Shown here: positions 1 through 9,157 of the stretch, piece after piece
Position numbering within the stretch: position 1 is the stretch's first letter
Layout of the letters: each line of letters starts with the position of its first letter
Assembly (NCBI GenBank): GCA_937983315.1
Contig: CALKAH010000191.1
Coordinates: forward strand, 1-10,285
Direction: 5' to 3'
DNA: 10,285 bases
DNA from: an uncultured Acholeplasmataceae bacterium
Lineage (GTDB): Bacteria; Bacillota_I; Bacilli_A; Acholeplasmatales; Acholeplasmataceae
Made by a program: the position numbers and the translations under genes
Notes under the pieces: generated by a model
Databases searched by the model: none
Told to the model about the DNA's origin: nothing
The model's input: only the letters and a program-made list of their open reading frames with translations

Positions 1-6
1 ATGAAA

Positions 7-12
7 CTCCTT
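7..12 (-). promoter_or_regulatory. Shine-Dalgarno of the next gene downstream of rpoC (gene off-window)
   Basis: Reading the minus strand, AAGGAG appears 5 nt after the rpoC stop codon, and the window ends 6 nt later. It is a strong ribosome binding site for a gene that starts beyond the left edge, so transcription very likely continues past rpoC. In Bacillota the next gene is often an L7Ae-like protein or rpsL, but none of it is visible, so its identity is only an inference. No terminator is visible in the 17 bases after rpoC. Confidence 0.6.
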
Positions 13-17
13 GATCT

Positions 18-3000
18 TTAATAATCGAGTTCTTCCTCTTCAGTAAAGGTATTGGAGCGATCATAATCAAAGGTTGCTTCTCTTAAAATACCTGTACCTG
101 CAGGAATGAGACCACCAATGATGACGTTTTCCTTTAAGCCGTGTAGTTCATCGGTCTTACCCTTGATTGCTGCATCGGTCAAGATACGTGTGGTTTCCTG
201 GAAGGATGCTGCTGACAAGAAGGAATCGCTTCTTAAGCTTGCGCGAGTGATACCAAGTAAGATGGGACGACCCACTGCTGGACGCTTAAATTCACTGAAT
301 GCTTTACGGTTTGCACGTTTGAATTCAGAGACTGAAACTTCGGTACCAGGAAGAAGTTCGGTATCACCTTCGGTAACAACCGTGATTCTTCTAAGCATTT
401 GTCTGATGATGAGCTCAACGTGCTTATCGGAGATTTCAACCCCTTGAGCACGATAAACCTTTTGTACTTCTTCAAGAATATAAAGTTCCGCAGCTTCAGC
501 TGATACAACTCTGAGTAATTCTTTCGGGTTGATCGAACCTGGAGTGAGCTTTTGACCTGCTTTCACGCTTGCACCTTTACGAACGAGCGCTTCAATGTTA
601 GGATCGACGGTATACTTATAATCTTTTTCTTGAGCATCGACAATCGTAATGATGGAGACACCACCACGTTGACGATCAATGGACTTCACCTTACCATCAA
701 CTTCAGAAATGACTGCTTTACCTTTGGGGTTACGTGCTTCGAAAAGTTCTTGAATACGGGGAAGACCTTGTGTGATATCGGATGCGGATGCGACCCCACC
801 GGTATGGAAGGTTCTCATCGTGAGCTGTGTACCTGGTTCACCAATCGATTGAGCAGCAACAACACCGACTGCTTCACCGACTTCAACACGTGTGTTGGTT
901 GCTAAGTTACGTCCATAGCACTTCGCACATACACCGTTTTCGGAGTTACATGTTAAGTTCGAACGAATCTCAACTTCAGTGAGTTCAGCCTTCATGATGG
1001 CATGACCAATTTCTTCAGTGATCAGTTCATTGCGTTTAACAAAGACTTGTTTTGTTTTGGGGTTGATAACATCTTTGGCTGCATAGCGACCCACAATACG
1101 GTCATATAGAGGAACGATTTCTTTCGTATCTTCTTTGATCGCGGTCATGATGACACCACGTTCGGTACCACAGTCTTCATCAACAACGATGACATCTTGT
1201 GATACGTCAACTAAACGACGTGTTAAGTATCCCGATTCCGCAGTCTTTAACGCGGTATCGGTGGAACCCTTACGGGCACCGTGAGTGGAAATAAAGAATT
1301 CGGAGACGGTTAAGCCTTCTCTAAAGGATGCCTTAACAGGAACTTCGATGATTTCACCCTTAGGGTTATTCATGAGTCCACGCATACCGGCAAGCTGAGC
1401 AAAGTTGGATGCATTACCACGCGCACCGGAGTCAGACATCATATAGATGTTATTATCCTTATCAAATTCTTCCATGAGACCTTTTTGGATATCATCTCTT
1501 GCATCTTGCCATTCTTTAATGACGAGATCGCGACGTTCACCATCGGTCAACCAACCTTGATCAAAGAGATCTGAGATTTCTTCAATCTGACGATTAGCTT
1601 GTGCAAGACGTTCTTCTTTCTTCGAATAAACGTTGATATCTGCAAACGATACGGTAATACCTGCGACCGTTGAATACTTAAATCCTAAATCCTTCAAGCG
1701 GTCAAGCATCTTCGATGTTTCTGAGATCTGTAATTCCTTGAAGACTTGAGCGATGATTTGAGAGAGGAATTTTTTCTTAAATGGAGAGGGTACAGGAATC
1801 GATGCTAAGACATCCTTTGGATTGACACCTTTATTGATGAAGTATTTATCGGGTGTTTTTTGTTCAAGGTTATCCAAGGTTGGTTCATTCAAATAGGGGA
1901 AGCTTGCAGGTAAAATACGGTTGAAAATCAGTTTACCTAATGTTGTCACTAAGTATTTGTTCTTTTGCTCGTCGGTAAACTTTTGATTGATCGATTTGGG
2001 ATCGACGATGATGCGTGTATGAAGACCGATTTCATCATGTTGATAAGCTAAATACGCTTCATCGTAATTCCAGAAGAAATGACCTTCATTACGGTTTTTA
2101 TGATTGTGTTCAGCTTGTCTTTCTGCTTGACGGTAACCGACAAACGTACGTTCAAGTCTTTCTTCAATCGTTAAGTAGTAGTTCCCTAAAACCATGTCCT
2201 GAGATGGTGTAACAACGGGTTTACCATCTTTGGGATTTAAGATGTTATTGGATGCAAGCATCAACAGGCGTGCTTCTGCTTGTGCTTCATTGGAAAGGGG
2301 TACGTGAACCGCCATTTGGTCACCGTCAAAGTCCGCGTTAAACGCTGGGGTAACAAGTGGGTGTAAGCGGATCGCTTTACCATCAATCAATTTAGGTTCA
2401 AATGCTTGAATACCTAAGCGGTGAAGTGTGGGGGCACGGTTTAAAAGAACGGGATGTTCTCTGACAACCTTTTCTAATGCTGCCCAAACATCATCATCCA
2501 TCTTTTCATATTTCGCATTGGCATTCTTCTTCGCGTTAGCATCATTGCCTTGAAGCTTTTGGAGTTCTCTCAAGACGAATGGCTTGAAAAGAATGATGGC
2601 CATTTCACGTGGGATACCACATTGGTACATCTCTAAGTCTGGACCAACAATAATAACTGAACGTCCAGAATAGTCAACGCGCTTACCCAGTAAGTTTTGT
2701 CTGAAACGACCTTGCTTACCGCGAAGCATATCCGATAATGATTTTAAGTGTCTATTACGTTCAACAGCTGCTTTCTTGCCACGTTTTGCATTATCAAACA
2801 GGGCATCAACAGCTTCTTGCAACATACGCTTTTCGTTCTTAGTGATCAGACGAGGTGCATTTTGTTCTTTTTGTTTCTTTAAACGGTTATTACGGTTAAG
2901 AATACGACGATAGAGGTCGTTTAAGTCGGTTGTTGCGAAACGTCCACCATCAAGTGCAACCATCGGACGAAGATCAGGTGGAATGACGGGAATGACATCC

Positions 3001-4163
3001 ATGACCATCCATTCGGGTTTGTTATCTGAATTGTTGAACGCTTCAACCACTTCAAGACGTTTGATGATGCGATCTCTTTTTTGCTTAGAGCTTGTCTTGA
3101 GTTTCTTTCTTAAGGACTTCACTTCTTTATCGAGGTCAAGTTCTTGTAAAAGTTTCTTCACAGCTTCTGCACCAGTTAGCGCCGTGAAACGGCTGCCGTA
3201 TTCTTCGGAGAGTGCTGAGAAATCTTGTTCAGTTAAGATCTGCTTCTTAGCGAGTGGAGCTGTACCTGGATCTGTGACGATATACGCAGCATGATACACG
3301 ACTTCTTCAAGAGCTTTAGCTTTAATACCGAGTAAAATGGCTAAGCGTGAAGGTGAATTTTTCAAATACCATGTATGAACAACGGGTGCTTCAAGTTCAA
3401 TATGACCCATGCGTTCTCTTCTAACCTTGGATTCGGTGATTTCAATCCCGCACTTTTGACAAATTTGACCTTTATTTCCCGATTGTTTCTTACCACATGC
3501 GCATTGATAGTCTCTGGTTGGACCAAAAATACGTTCGCAGAAGAGTCCACCTTCTTCAGGTTTAGACGTACGGTAGTTGATGGTTTCATGTGTTTTAACT
3601 TCACCGTAAGACCATTGTCTGATTTCATCGGGTGAAGCTAAACGAATCTTTAAGTGGGAATAGGTGCGTGATCCATAACCTTTACGAATCGGTTGAACAT
3701 GACGATGAATACGTTCATCAAGATCAATCTCTTCGGTTTCGTTTTCAACGACTTCAATCTCTTCAGTAGATACATGATGTGCATGTTCCTTGAGAGGATC
3801 AAAACCATAGAGTTCTAAAAGTTGGTTCACTTCTTGACGCAACAACGCATCATCTTCAAACAGATGATAGAGCATGTGGCGATCATAATCTAAAAATTCT
3901 TTTAAATCTTGGATGTTTGCATTTTGTAAAATCTGAACCACTTCATCCGATAAATTCAAGTTCTCAAGGTTTCTTGGGAGTTGATAACGGCGAAGAATCG
4001 ATTTGATTTCTTCAAAGCTTTGTCCAAGGAGCATATTCAATTCTTTTAAGTTAAAGGTGTTGAAGTCTTCAAGCTGATCAATCCCTGAGAGTTTGAGTGC
4101 CTTTAGGGCTTCTTCAGATAACTTTAATGATTCGACATGCAATGTCAATTTTTCTTTAGCCAT
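18..4163 (-). CDS. rpoC: DNA-directed RNA polymerase subunit beta' with an N-terminal tandem alpha-CTD-like extension
   Basis: This is the largest catalytic subunit of RNA polymerase, complete at 1381 residues; from memory the Bacillus protein is about 1200. Beta' proper begins near residue 168 ([19 protein letters not shown]). Zinc site 1 is C221, C223, C235 and C238, with a loop one residue shorter than in Bacillus. The catalytic loop NADFDGD lies at 609-615, with Mg-binding D611, D613 and D615. The bridge helix is near 909-931. Zinc site 2 is C998, C1072, C1079 and C1082. The trigger loop region is about 1100-1143. Residues 1-165 are extra: two repeats (about 11-62 and 66-121) resembling the alpha C-terminal domain, then an acidic linker (about 133-150). 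The start is well supported: AAAGGAGGG sits 8 nt upstream and the ATG overlaps the rpoB stop by one base. A His/Arg-rich stretch at 671-700 looks longer than in Bacillus. The call is certain; the function of the extension is unknown. Confidence 0.98.
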   Translation of the reverse strand: MAKEKLTLHVESLKLSEEALKALKLSGIDQLEDFNTFNLKELNMLLGQSFEEIKSILRRYQLPRNLENLNLSDEVVQILQNANIQDLKEFLDYDRHMLYHLFEDDALLRQEVNQLLELYGFDPLKEHAHHVSTEEIEVVENETEEIDLDERIHRHVQPIRKGYGSRTYSHLKIRLASPDEIRQWSYGEVKTHETINYRTSKPEEGGLFCERIFGPTRDYQCACGKKQSGNKGQICQKCGIEITESKVRRERMGHIELEAPVVHTWYLKNSPSRLAILLGIKAKALEEVVYHAAYIVTDPGTAPLAKKQILTEQDFSALSEEYGSRFTALTGAEAVKKLLQELDLDKEVKSLRKKLKTSSKQKRDRIIKRLEVVEAFNNSDNKPEWMVMDVIPVIPPDLRPMVALDGGRFATTDLNDLYRRILNRNNRLKKQKEQNAPRLITKNEKRMLQEAVDALFDNAKRGKKAAVERNRHLKSLSDMLRGKQGRFRQNLLGKRVDYSGRSVIIVGPDLEMYQCGIPREMAIILFKPFVLRELQKLQGNDANAKKNANAKYEKMDDDVWAALEKVVREHPVLLNRAPTLHRLGIQAFEPKLIDGKAIRLHPLVTPAFNADFDGDQMAVHVPLSNEAQAEARLLMLASNNILNPKDGKPVVTPSQDMVLGNYYLTIEERLERTFVGYRQAERQAEHNHKNRNEGHFFWNYDEAYLAYQHDEIGLHTRIIVDPKSINQKFTDEQKNKYLVTTLGKLIFNRILPASFPYLNEPTLDNLEQKTPDKYFINKGVNPKDVLASIPVPSPFKKKFLSQIIAQVFKELQISETSKMLDRLKDLGFKYSTVAGITVSFADINVYSKKEERLAQANRQIEEISDLFDQGWLTDGERRDLVIKEWQDARDDIQKGLMEEFDKDNNIYMMSDSGARGNASNFAQLAGMRGLMNNPKGEIIEVPVKASFREGLTVSEFFISTHGARKGSTDTALKTAESGYLTRRLVDVSQDVIVVDEDCGTERGVIMTAIKEDTKEIVPLYDRIVGRYAAKDVINPKTKQVFVKRNELITEEIGHAIMKAELTEVEIRSNLTCNSENGVCAKCYGRNLATNTRVEVGEAVGVVAAQSIGEPGTQLTMRTFHTGGVASASDITQGLPRIQELFEARNPKGKAVISEVDGKVKSIDRQRGGVSIITIVDAQEKDYKYTVDPNIEALVRKGASVKAGQKLTPGSINPKELLRVVSAEAAELYILEEVQKVYRAQGVEISDKHVELIIRQMLRRITVVTEGDTELLPGTEVSVSEFKRANRKAFSEFKRPAVGRPILLGITRASLRSDSFLSAASFQETTRILTDAAIKGKTDELHGLKENVIIGGLIPAGTGILREATFDYDRSNTFTEEEELDY
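3669..4163 (-). other. RpoC N-terminal extension: two alpha-CTD-like helix-hairpin-helix units plus acidic linker
   Basis: This covers residues 1-165 of RpoC. Unit 1 ([19 protein letters not shown], then [13 protein letters not shown]) follows the alpha-CTD plan: a 'LxLSxxxxxxLKxxGI' first helix and hairpin, then an 'LGxxSxEEIKxxL' second hairpin and helix. Unit 2 ([19 protein letters not shown], ending in [11 protein letters not shown]) repeats the same layout about 55 residues later but lacks the Gly/Ser hairpin residues. The linker is rich in Glu and Asp. The alignment to alpha-CTD was made by eye from remembered sequences; the fold is an inference. The extension is in frame with a strong ribosome binding site, so it is not a mis-called start. 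Confidence 0.7.
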
Positions 4164-7100
4164 TAACGAAACCCTCCTTTGAACTTGCTAGGACTGTTGT
4201 CAACAAGTGACTTTTGTGCTTCGTTTTCACCGGTTGTAGCATCGATCAGTTCGACATACAAGCCTAATGCTTGAAGTTCTCTGGTCAAGACTCTAAATGA
4301 TTCTGGAATCGATGCAGGTGGAATTGATTTATCGTGTGTGATGGCACTATAAACTTTATTTCTTCCGAGCATATCATCCGATTTCACGGTGAGCATTTCT
4401 TGAAGTGTATGCGCCGCACCATAAGCATAGAGTGCCCATACTTCCATTTCACCAAAGCGTTGACCACCGTTTTGAGCTTTACCACCCATCGGTTGTTGTG
4501 TAACTAAGGTGTATGGACCAACGGAACGTGCATGCAATTTATCGTCAACCATGTGTGACAATTTAATCATATACATGACACCAACTGAAATACGGTTTTC
4601 ATAGGGTTGTCCAGTACGACCGTCATAAAGGACGGTCTTTCCATCAGGATCAATACCTGCTTCAGATAAGATGGACTTTAAGTCTTCATCAGACACACCA
4701 TCAAAGACGGGAGTCGCAACTTTAACGCCCAGTTTCTTCGCAGCTAAACCGAGATGGATTTCCAAGATCTGACCGATGTTCATACGAGAGGGGACACCGA
4801 GTGGGTTAAGCATGATGTCAACAGGTGTACCATCTGCCATGTATGGCATGTCTTCTCTGGGTAATACTTTGGAGATAACACCCTTGTTACCATGACGACC
4901 CGCCATCTTGTCACCTTCAGAAATCTTACGTTTCTTCGCAACATAGACACGGATCACTTCGTTCACACCACTGGGGAGTTGATCACCATTCTTCTTGGAG
5001 AAATATTGAATCGATTGAACGATACCACCACCGCCGTGTGGAACACGGAGTGAGGAATCACGATATTCTCTTGATTTTTCACCGATGACTGCATGAATGA
5101 GTTTTTCAGATGGGCTAGGTTCGAAAACACCTTTTGGCGTAATCTTACCCACAAGAATATCATTTTCTTTAACTTCAGAACCTGGAATAATGATGCCACG
5201 TTCATCGAGATTTTTGAGTGCATCTTGACCTGCATTGGGAACTTCGCGTGTAATTTCTTCGCGTCCAGAACCGGTCTTTAATTCTCTGGTTTCAATTTCG
5301 TATTCATCGATATGAACCGATGTATACACATCTTCTTTGACGAGATCTTCAGATAAGATGATCGCGTCTTCATAGTTGTAACCTTCCCATGTCATGAACG
5401 CAACGGTCACGTTACGACCTAATGCGAGTTCACCTTTATCAGTGGATGGTCCATCGGCTAAGATATCACCTTTATCCACCCATTCGCCCATCTTAACTAA
5501 AGGACGTTGAAGGATACATGTATCTTGGTTGGATCTAAAGAAACGGATGAGGTCATATGTTTCACTTTCACCCATGCCATAATCCTTTAAGGTCTTCGCT
5601 GTTTCATAGGTAAACTCTTTTTCTGCATCAAATAAGACGTTGTTTCCAACATATAAGCTATGTTCAGGTTTTCCAGTAATGGTAATCTTGGTTGCATCTG
5701 CATAGGTGACAAAACCAGAAATGGTTGATACAATGACAGCACCTGAGTCTTTGGCAGCGCGGTATTCAATACCCGTACCAACGATCGGTGATTCAGGCTT
5801 TAAGAGAGGTACAGCTTGACGTTGCATGTTCGCACCCATGAGCGCACGGGATGCGTCGTCGTGTTCCAAGAATGGAATTGTCGATGTCGCAACGGATACG
5901 ATTTGTTTTGGAGAAACGTCCATGAATGTCACTTCATTGGGATCAAACATTGAGGTTTCACCACGGTGACGACCGATCACTTTTTCAGCCACAATCAAAC
6001 CATTTTCTGAAAGAGCTGTTGCTGCTGAAGCGATGATTTCATCGTATTCTTCATCTGCTGTTAAGTACTTCGATTCGTTGGTCACAATCGAATGACCATT
6101 TTCTTTTTTCACCATCAAGTATGGTGTTTGAATGAAACCATATTGGTCAACTTTACCATACGTAGCGAGTGATGAAATCAACCCGATGGATGGACCTTCA
6201 GGTGTTTCAATAGGGCAGATTCTTCCATAGTGGGAGTTGTGTACGTCACGCACTTCAACACCAGCACGGTCACGTGCTAAACCACCTGTACCTAACGCAG
6301 AGACTCTACGCTTTTGTGTGAGTTCGGCAAGTGGGTTAATTTGATCCATGAACTGGGAAAGCTGTGAGCTTCCAAAGAAGGTTTTAATCGCACCAGCAAG
6401 CGGTGTCATGTTGATAATATTGGAAGGTGTCGCATCCGCGAATGTCGTGGTTGACATCTTGTCTTTAATGTTCTTTTCGGCGCGTGCTAAACCAATTCTG
6501 AACTGGTTCTTCAAAAGTTCACCAATCAAACGAAGACGACGGTTACCGAGATGGTCGATGTCATCAATTTGTCCCAAACCATCATAGAGGTTTAAGTAAT
6601 AACTCATCGATGCAGCAATATCAGAAAGCGTGATATATTCACGTGTTTCTCTTTGGTCGTTACCGATTACTTTGACAGGAACAATCTTTTCTGTTTCCTT
6701 GTCTTTGACGGTTACTTCGATCATTTCTACGATAACGCCTTCACGTTCTCTTTCACGTTGATAGATATCACCGGTCAAGAAATACTTGATGACTTTTTCG
6801 TCTAAGGATTGACGAGCACGTCTTAAAACAGCAATCACTTCATCCGTGACTTCCGTGTTTCTTGGAACTAAGATTTCACCGGTTCTTAAGTTGACAATAT
6901 TTTCCTTGGTGTAGAGTGCTTCTCCACCATCAGGAAGACGTGTTGCCAAAATTTCATCGGGGGTTTCGTTTTGTAAAGATTCTTCTTTGGGAATGATTTC
7001 CTTACGTAGGACATGGCGATTTTCACGAAGAACCTTGATGATGTCACGTGTAATCTTTGTCTTTTCAGGAACAAGCACTTCACCCGTTTTGGGATCAATG

Positions 7101-7984
7101 ATATCTGTGGATGTATATTGACCTAAAATACGTCCAAGGACGTCGAGTTTCTTGTTAAACTTATATCGTCCAACGGACGCTAAGTCATAACGTCTGCGTT
7201 CAAATAAACGCATTCTAATGAATTCTCTTGCAGCATCAGCAGGTACTTTTTCACCCTGTCTGAGCTTCGAGTATAAATCAACGATGGCTTCATCGCTATT
7301 TTTCGTTTCGTCTTTTTCAAAGGTTGCCTCCAGGTAAGCTGACTTCCCGAAAACTTCCAAAATGTCTTTCTTTTTGCCAAGTCCTAACGCACGCATCATC
7401 GTCGTCATGGGAACTTTCTTGGATCGGTCGAGCTTCGCATATAAAATATTCTTCGAACCAAGTTCATATTCGATCCATGCTCCGCGTGTTGGGATGACTT
7501 GAGCCATGTATTTGACCATGTTTAACTTCTTATCGAGTTCACTGGTAAAATATGCACCGGCTGAACGAATGATCTGTGACACAACAACACGTTCAGCGCC
7601 GTTAATGACAAAAGTTCCCGACGGTGTCATGTAGGGAATTTCACACATCAGAACGACGTTTTCACGAACTTCGCCAGTCACGGCATTTTCAAGCTTGACT
7701 CGAGCAGACAATTGTTTCGCGTAGTTGACATCTCTTAATTTAGATTCCTGTATGTCGTATTTGGGTTCAGACAAGAAATGTTCCTCAAAATACAACTTCA
7801 AATCACCGTTATGTCCTTCAATGGGTGAAATGTCTTCCAACAGTTCTCTAATGCCTTGATCGATAAACCACTTAAATGATTTGGTTTGAATTTCGATCAG
7901 GTCTGGCAAATCAATGTCATAACGCATCTTGGTGTAATTTCTGCGCTCTGCTTTTTTGCCGTATTTGACGCTTCGATATCCCAT
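4163..7984 (-). CDS. rpoB: DNA-directed RNA polymerase subunit beta
   Basis: This is the second large catalytic subunit of RNA polymerase, complete at 1273 residues. The N-terminus ([17 protein letters not shown], 25-41) and [15 protein letters not shown] (123-137) are standard. The rifampicin pocket is at 538-571, then [10 protein letters not shown] (593-602), [16 protein letters not shown] (712-727), [16 protein letters not shown] (1023-1038) with the conserved active-site lysines, and [19 protein letters not shown] (1167-1185). The C-terminus is short and lacks the long acidic tail of Bacillus. Unusual features are an extra copy of a lobe unit (294-320 and 362-388) and Gln557/Ile549 in the rifampicin pocket. 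The ATG at 7984 is preferred over the in-frame GTG three codons upstream because that GTG overlaps the AGGAG ribosome binding site; AGGAG lies 8 nt before the ATG. Its stop overlaps the rpoC start. Confidence 0.98.
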   Translation of the reverse strand: MGYRSVKYGKKAERRNYTKMRYDIDLPDLIEIQTKSFKWFIDQGIRELLEDISPIEGHNGDLKLYFEEHFLSEPKYDIQESKLRDVNYAKQLSARVKLENAVTGEVRENVVLMCEIPYMTPSGTFVINGAERVVVSQIIRSAGAYFTSELDKKLNMVKYMAQVIPTRGAWIEYELGSKNILYAKLDRSKKVPMTTMMRALGLGKKKDILEVFGKSAYLEATFEKDETKNSDEAIVDLYSKLRQGEKVPADAAREFIRMRLFERRRYDLASVGRYKFNKKLDVLGRILGQYTSTDIIDPKTGEVLVPEKTKITRDIIKVLRENRHVLRKEIIPKEESLQNETPDEILATRLPDGGEALYTKENIVNLRTGEILVPRNTEVTDEVIAVLRRARQSLDEKVIKYFLTGDIYQREREREGVIVEMIEVTVKDKETEKIVPVKVIGNDQRETREYITLSDIAASMSYYLNLYDGLGQIDDIDHLGNRRLRLIGELLKNQFRIGLARAEKNIKDKMSTTTFADATPSNIINMTPLAGAIKTFFGSSQLSQFMDQINPLAELTQKRRVSALGTGGLARDRAGVEVRDVHNSHYGRICPIETPEGPSIGLISSLATYGKVDQYGFIQTPYLMVKKENGHSIVTNESKYLTADEEYDEIIASAATALSENGLIVAEKVIGRHRGETSMFDPNEVTFMDVSPKQIVSVATSTIPFLEHDDASRALMGANMQRQAVPLLKPESPIVGTGIEYRAAKDSGAVIVSTISGFVTYADATKITITGKPEHSLYVGNNVLFDAEKEFTYETAKTLKDYGMGESETYDLIRFFRSNQDTCILQRPLVKMGEWVDKGDILADGPSTDKGELALGRNVTVAFMTWEGYNYEDAIILSEDLVKEDVYTSVHIDEYEIETRELKTGSGREEITREVPNAGQDALKNLDERGIIIPGSEVKENDILVGKITPKGVFEPSPSEKLIHAVIGEKSREYRDSSLRVPHGGGGIVQSIQYFSKKNGDQLPSGVNEVIRVYVAKKRKISEGDKMAGRHGNKGVISKVLPREDMPYMADGTPVDIMLNPLGVPSRMNIGQILEIHLGLAAKKLGVKVATPVFDGVSDEDLKSILSEAGIDPDGKTVLYDGRTGQPYENRISVGVMYMIKLSHMVDDKLHARSVGPYTLVTQQPMGGKAQNGGQRFGEMEVWALYAYGAAHTLQEMLTVKSDDMLGRNKVYSAITHDKSIPPASIPESFRVLTRELQALGLYVELIDATTGENEAQKSLVDNSPSKFKGGFR
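4172..4180 (-). promoter_or_regulatory. Ribosome binding site fixing the rpoC start
   Basis: The minus strand reads AAAGGAGGG, ending 8 nt before the rpoC ATG and lying inside the last codons of rpoB. It matches the anti-Shine-Dalgarno well, and the rpoB stop overlaps the rpoC start as TAATG. Together these establish that translation begins at the extended N-terminus and not at an internal Met nearer the conserved core. Confidence 0.9.
6821..7105 (-). repeat. Internal duplication in the RpoB lobe
   Basis: RpoB residues 294-320 ([13 protein letters not shown]...) and 362-388 ([13 protein letters not shown]...) align without gaps at a 68-residue offset, with 13 of 27 positions identical by my count, including TGE, LVP, two Thr and VLR. 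The Bacillus protein, as I remember it, has one such 'DPETGEIL' unit before the '[10 protein letters not shown]' motif. The extra unit adds roughly 65-70 residues. This looks like an old, diverged protein-level duplication, not a recent DNA repeat. Confidence 0.65.
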
Positions 7985-7992
7985 AATCCACA

Positions 7993-7997
7993 CTCCT
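7993..7997 (-). promoter_or_regulatory. Ribosome binding site deciding the rpoB start
   Basis: The minus strand reads AGGAG, 8 nt before the ATG at 7984. The in-frame GTG at 7993-7991 would share a base with this site and so cannot be served by it. The start is therefore the ATG, giving the N-terminus [17 protein letters not shown]. Confidence 0.8.
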
Positions 7998-8056
7998 ATC
8001 GTCTTTGGAAATCGTGTTTTTTTATTTATAAAAATGAAAAGAAAACAACATTATGC

Positions 8057-8093
8057 ATTTTACAATATTATCATATTGTGTATCAATAGTCAA
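8057..8093 (-). promoter_or_regulatory. Predicted sigma-A-type promoter(s) for rpoBC
   Basis: On the minus strand, TTGACT (8093-8088) and TAATAT (8070-8065) are separated by 17 nt. A second, overlapping pair is TTGATA (8086-8081) and TAAAAT (8062-8057) with an 18-nt spacer. Both fit the TTGACA/TATAAT consensus, at 5/6 and 4/6, and 5/6 and 5/6. The upstream -35 overlaps the methyltransferase stop codon. The 96-nt AT-rich stretch down to the rpoB ribosome binding site holds no ORF. Which pair is used, if either, cannot be told from sequence. A perfect inverted repeat (8063-8078) lies in this region. Confidence 0.6.
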
Positions 8094-8695
8094 TCTTTTT
8101 CTTGCTTTTTAGCCAAAAGAATCCAATAGCCACCGCTTCTTTCAATGATATCGACTGAACCGAAAAGTTCGGTTAGTTTGGTCACTGAAGAAGGTGCACC
8201 TTGTTTTTTTTGGATCACAACATACAATAAACCGTGTGGTTTTAATACGTGTTTCGCACCTTCATAAAGTGCAAAAACCGTATGTTTTCCCGCACGAATC
8301 GGTGGATTCGTGATGACAACATCCACCGGCTTTATCGCATGTTCAAAGAGAAAACTCACCTGAGCTTTCACATTGCTAAGGTCATTGAGTTGACTATTTT
8401 TTTCAGTTAATTCAACCGCTCGCTCATTGACATCATATGCATAAAACATGATATCATGATGTTTTTTCGCAAGGATGATACTGATTGGGCCATAACCACA
8501 ACCCATATCAATCACATGCTTAGTACCCAGTGGAAGTTGAACACTCTCGATTAATAGACGTGTGCCAAAATCTAAACCAGTTTTTGAAAAAACACCAGAA
8601 TCAGTCGCTAGACGCACTGAAACATCCTTGACGGTCACATCAAGGATGTGCTCGTGTTGAGCGAGGGTTGGATCGTTGGTATAGTAGTGACTCAT
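8090..8695 (-). CDS. ybxB: Class I SAM-dependent methyltransferase, YbxB/RsmC family
   Basis: This is a 201-residue protein, the same length as Bacillus YbxB as I recall it, and it sits in the same place between rplL and rpoB. The family is related to RsmC, which methylates a guanine of 16S rRNA in E. coli; the exact substrate of the short Bacillota form is not shown here. Visible features are SDSGVFSK-like TDSGVFSKTGLDFGTRLL (31-48), SAM motif I VIDMGCGYGP (61-70), acidic motif II end YAYDVNERAVEL (86-97, Asp88), and the catalytic-type NPPIRAGK (130-137) of base N-methyltransferases, followed by VIQKKQGAPSS. It lacks the N-terminal pseudo-catalytic half found in E. coli RsmC. The ribosome binding site is GAGGGGG, a few bases before the ATG. 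It ends in TGA. Transcription probably comes by read-through of the hairpin after rplL. Confidence 0.9.
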   Translation of the reverse strand: MSHYYTNDPTLAQHEHILDVTVKDVSVRLATDSGVFSKTGLDFGTRLLIESVQLPLGTKHVIDMGCGYGPISIILAKKHHDIMFYAYDVNERAVELTEKNSQLNDLSNVKAQVSFLFEHAIKPVDVVITNPPIRAGKHTVFALYEGAKHVLKPHGLLYVVIQKKQGAPSSVTKLTELFGSVDIIERSGGYWILLAKKQEKD

Positions 8696-8714
8696 GAGTC
8701 CCCCTCATAACAGC

Positions 8715-8742
8715 GAAAAAACCCGAGAGACATTCTCAGGTT
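8715..8742 (-). terminator. Rho-independent terminator/attenuator after rplL
   Basis: The minus-strand RNA has a 9-bp stem (AACCUGAGA with UCUCGGGUU, one U-G pair) around a 5-nt loop, followed directly by a run of U; the hairpin spans 8742-8720 and the U run 8721-8716. It begins 22 nt after the rplL stop and ends about 20 nt before the methyltransferase start. Its position between rplL and the downstream genes suggests partial termination, giving more rplJL mRNA than ybxB-rpoBC mRNA. Confidence 0.85.
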
Positions 8743-8764
8743 AAAAACGCGTCAAAACCAAACG

Positions 8765-9139
8765 TTACTTAACTTCAACAGTTGCACCAGCGTCTTGTAA
8801 CTTCTGCTTGATGGCTTCTGCTTCGTCTTTCTTGATCTTTTCTTTGACAATTGCATCTGCAGTTTCGGTTAAGGTCTTCGCATCTGCTAATCCTAAACCA
8901 GTGATTTCACGAACCACTTTAATGACTGCAATCTTGTTTGCACCAAAGTTCTTGAGGATGACGTTGAATTCTGTCTTTTCTTCAACAGCTGCTGCTTGTG
9001 CGCCTGCTTGTGGAGCTGCTGCTACTGCAGTTGGGTCAATACCGAATTCTTCTTTTAATCCATCAACGAGATCTTTGATTTCTAATAAAGTCATTTCTTT
9101 TAAAGCTTCAATAAAAGCTGCTTTTGTAAGTTTTGCCAT
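8765..9139 (-). CDS. rplL: 50S ribosomal protein L7/L12
   Basis: This is a stalk protein of 124 residues, the normal length. The N-terminal dimerisation domain (about 1-33, with [21 protein letters not shown]) is followed by an Ala-rich flexible hinge (about 37-52) and the C-terminal domain ([20 protein letters not shown] onward). That domain recruits and stimulates the translational GTPases. The factor-binding face [11 protein letters not shown] is conserved, while the usual GLGLKEAK helix reads GLGLADAK, losing one Lys. Dimers bind the C-terminal helix of L10, encoded just upstream. The ribosome binding site AGGAGG is 9 nt before the ATG, and the gene follows rplJ by 18 nt. It should share the leader-controlled transcript of rplJ. 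Confidence 0.98.
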   Translation of the reverse strand: MAKLTKAAFIEALKEMTLLEIKDLVDGLKEEFGIDPTAVAAAPQAGAQAAAVEEKTEFNVILKNFGANKIAVIKVVREITGLGLADAKTLTETADAIVKEKIKKDEAEAIKQKLQDAGATVEVK

Positions 9140-9157
9140 GTTAAATTTCCTCCTAAA

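Noticed and set aside
7982..7993. GTG start of RpoB three codons upstream
   Set aside because: The GTG overlaps the AGGAG ribosome binding site, so the ATG at 7984 is the plausible start.
8090..8092. A recoded UGA (Mollicutes code 4)
   Set aside because: Here UGA ends the methyltransferase at the expected family length, and the conserved tryptophans that I checked use TGG.
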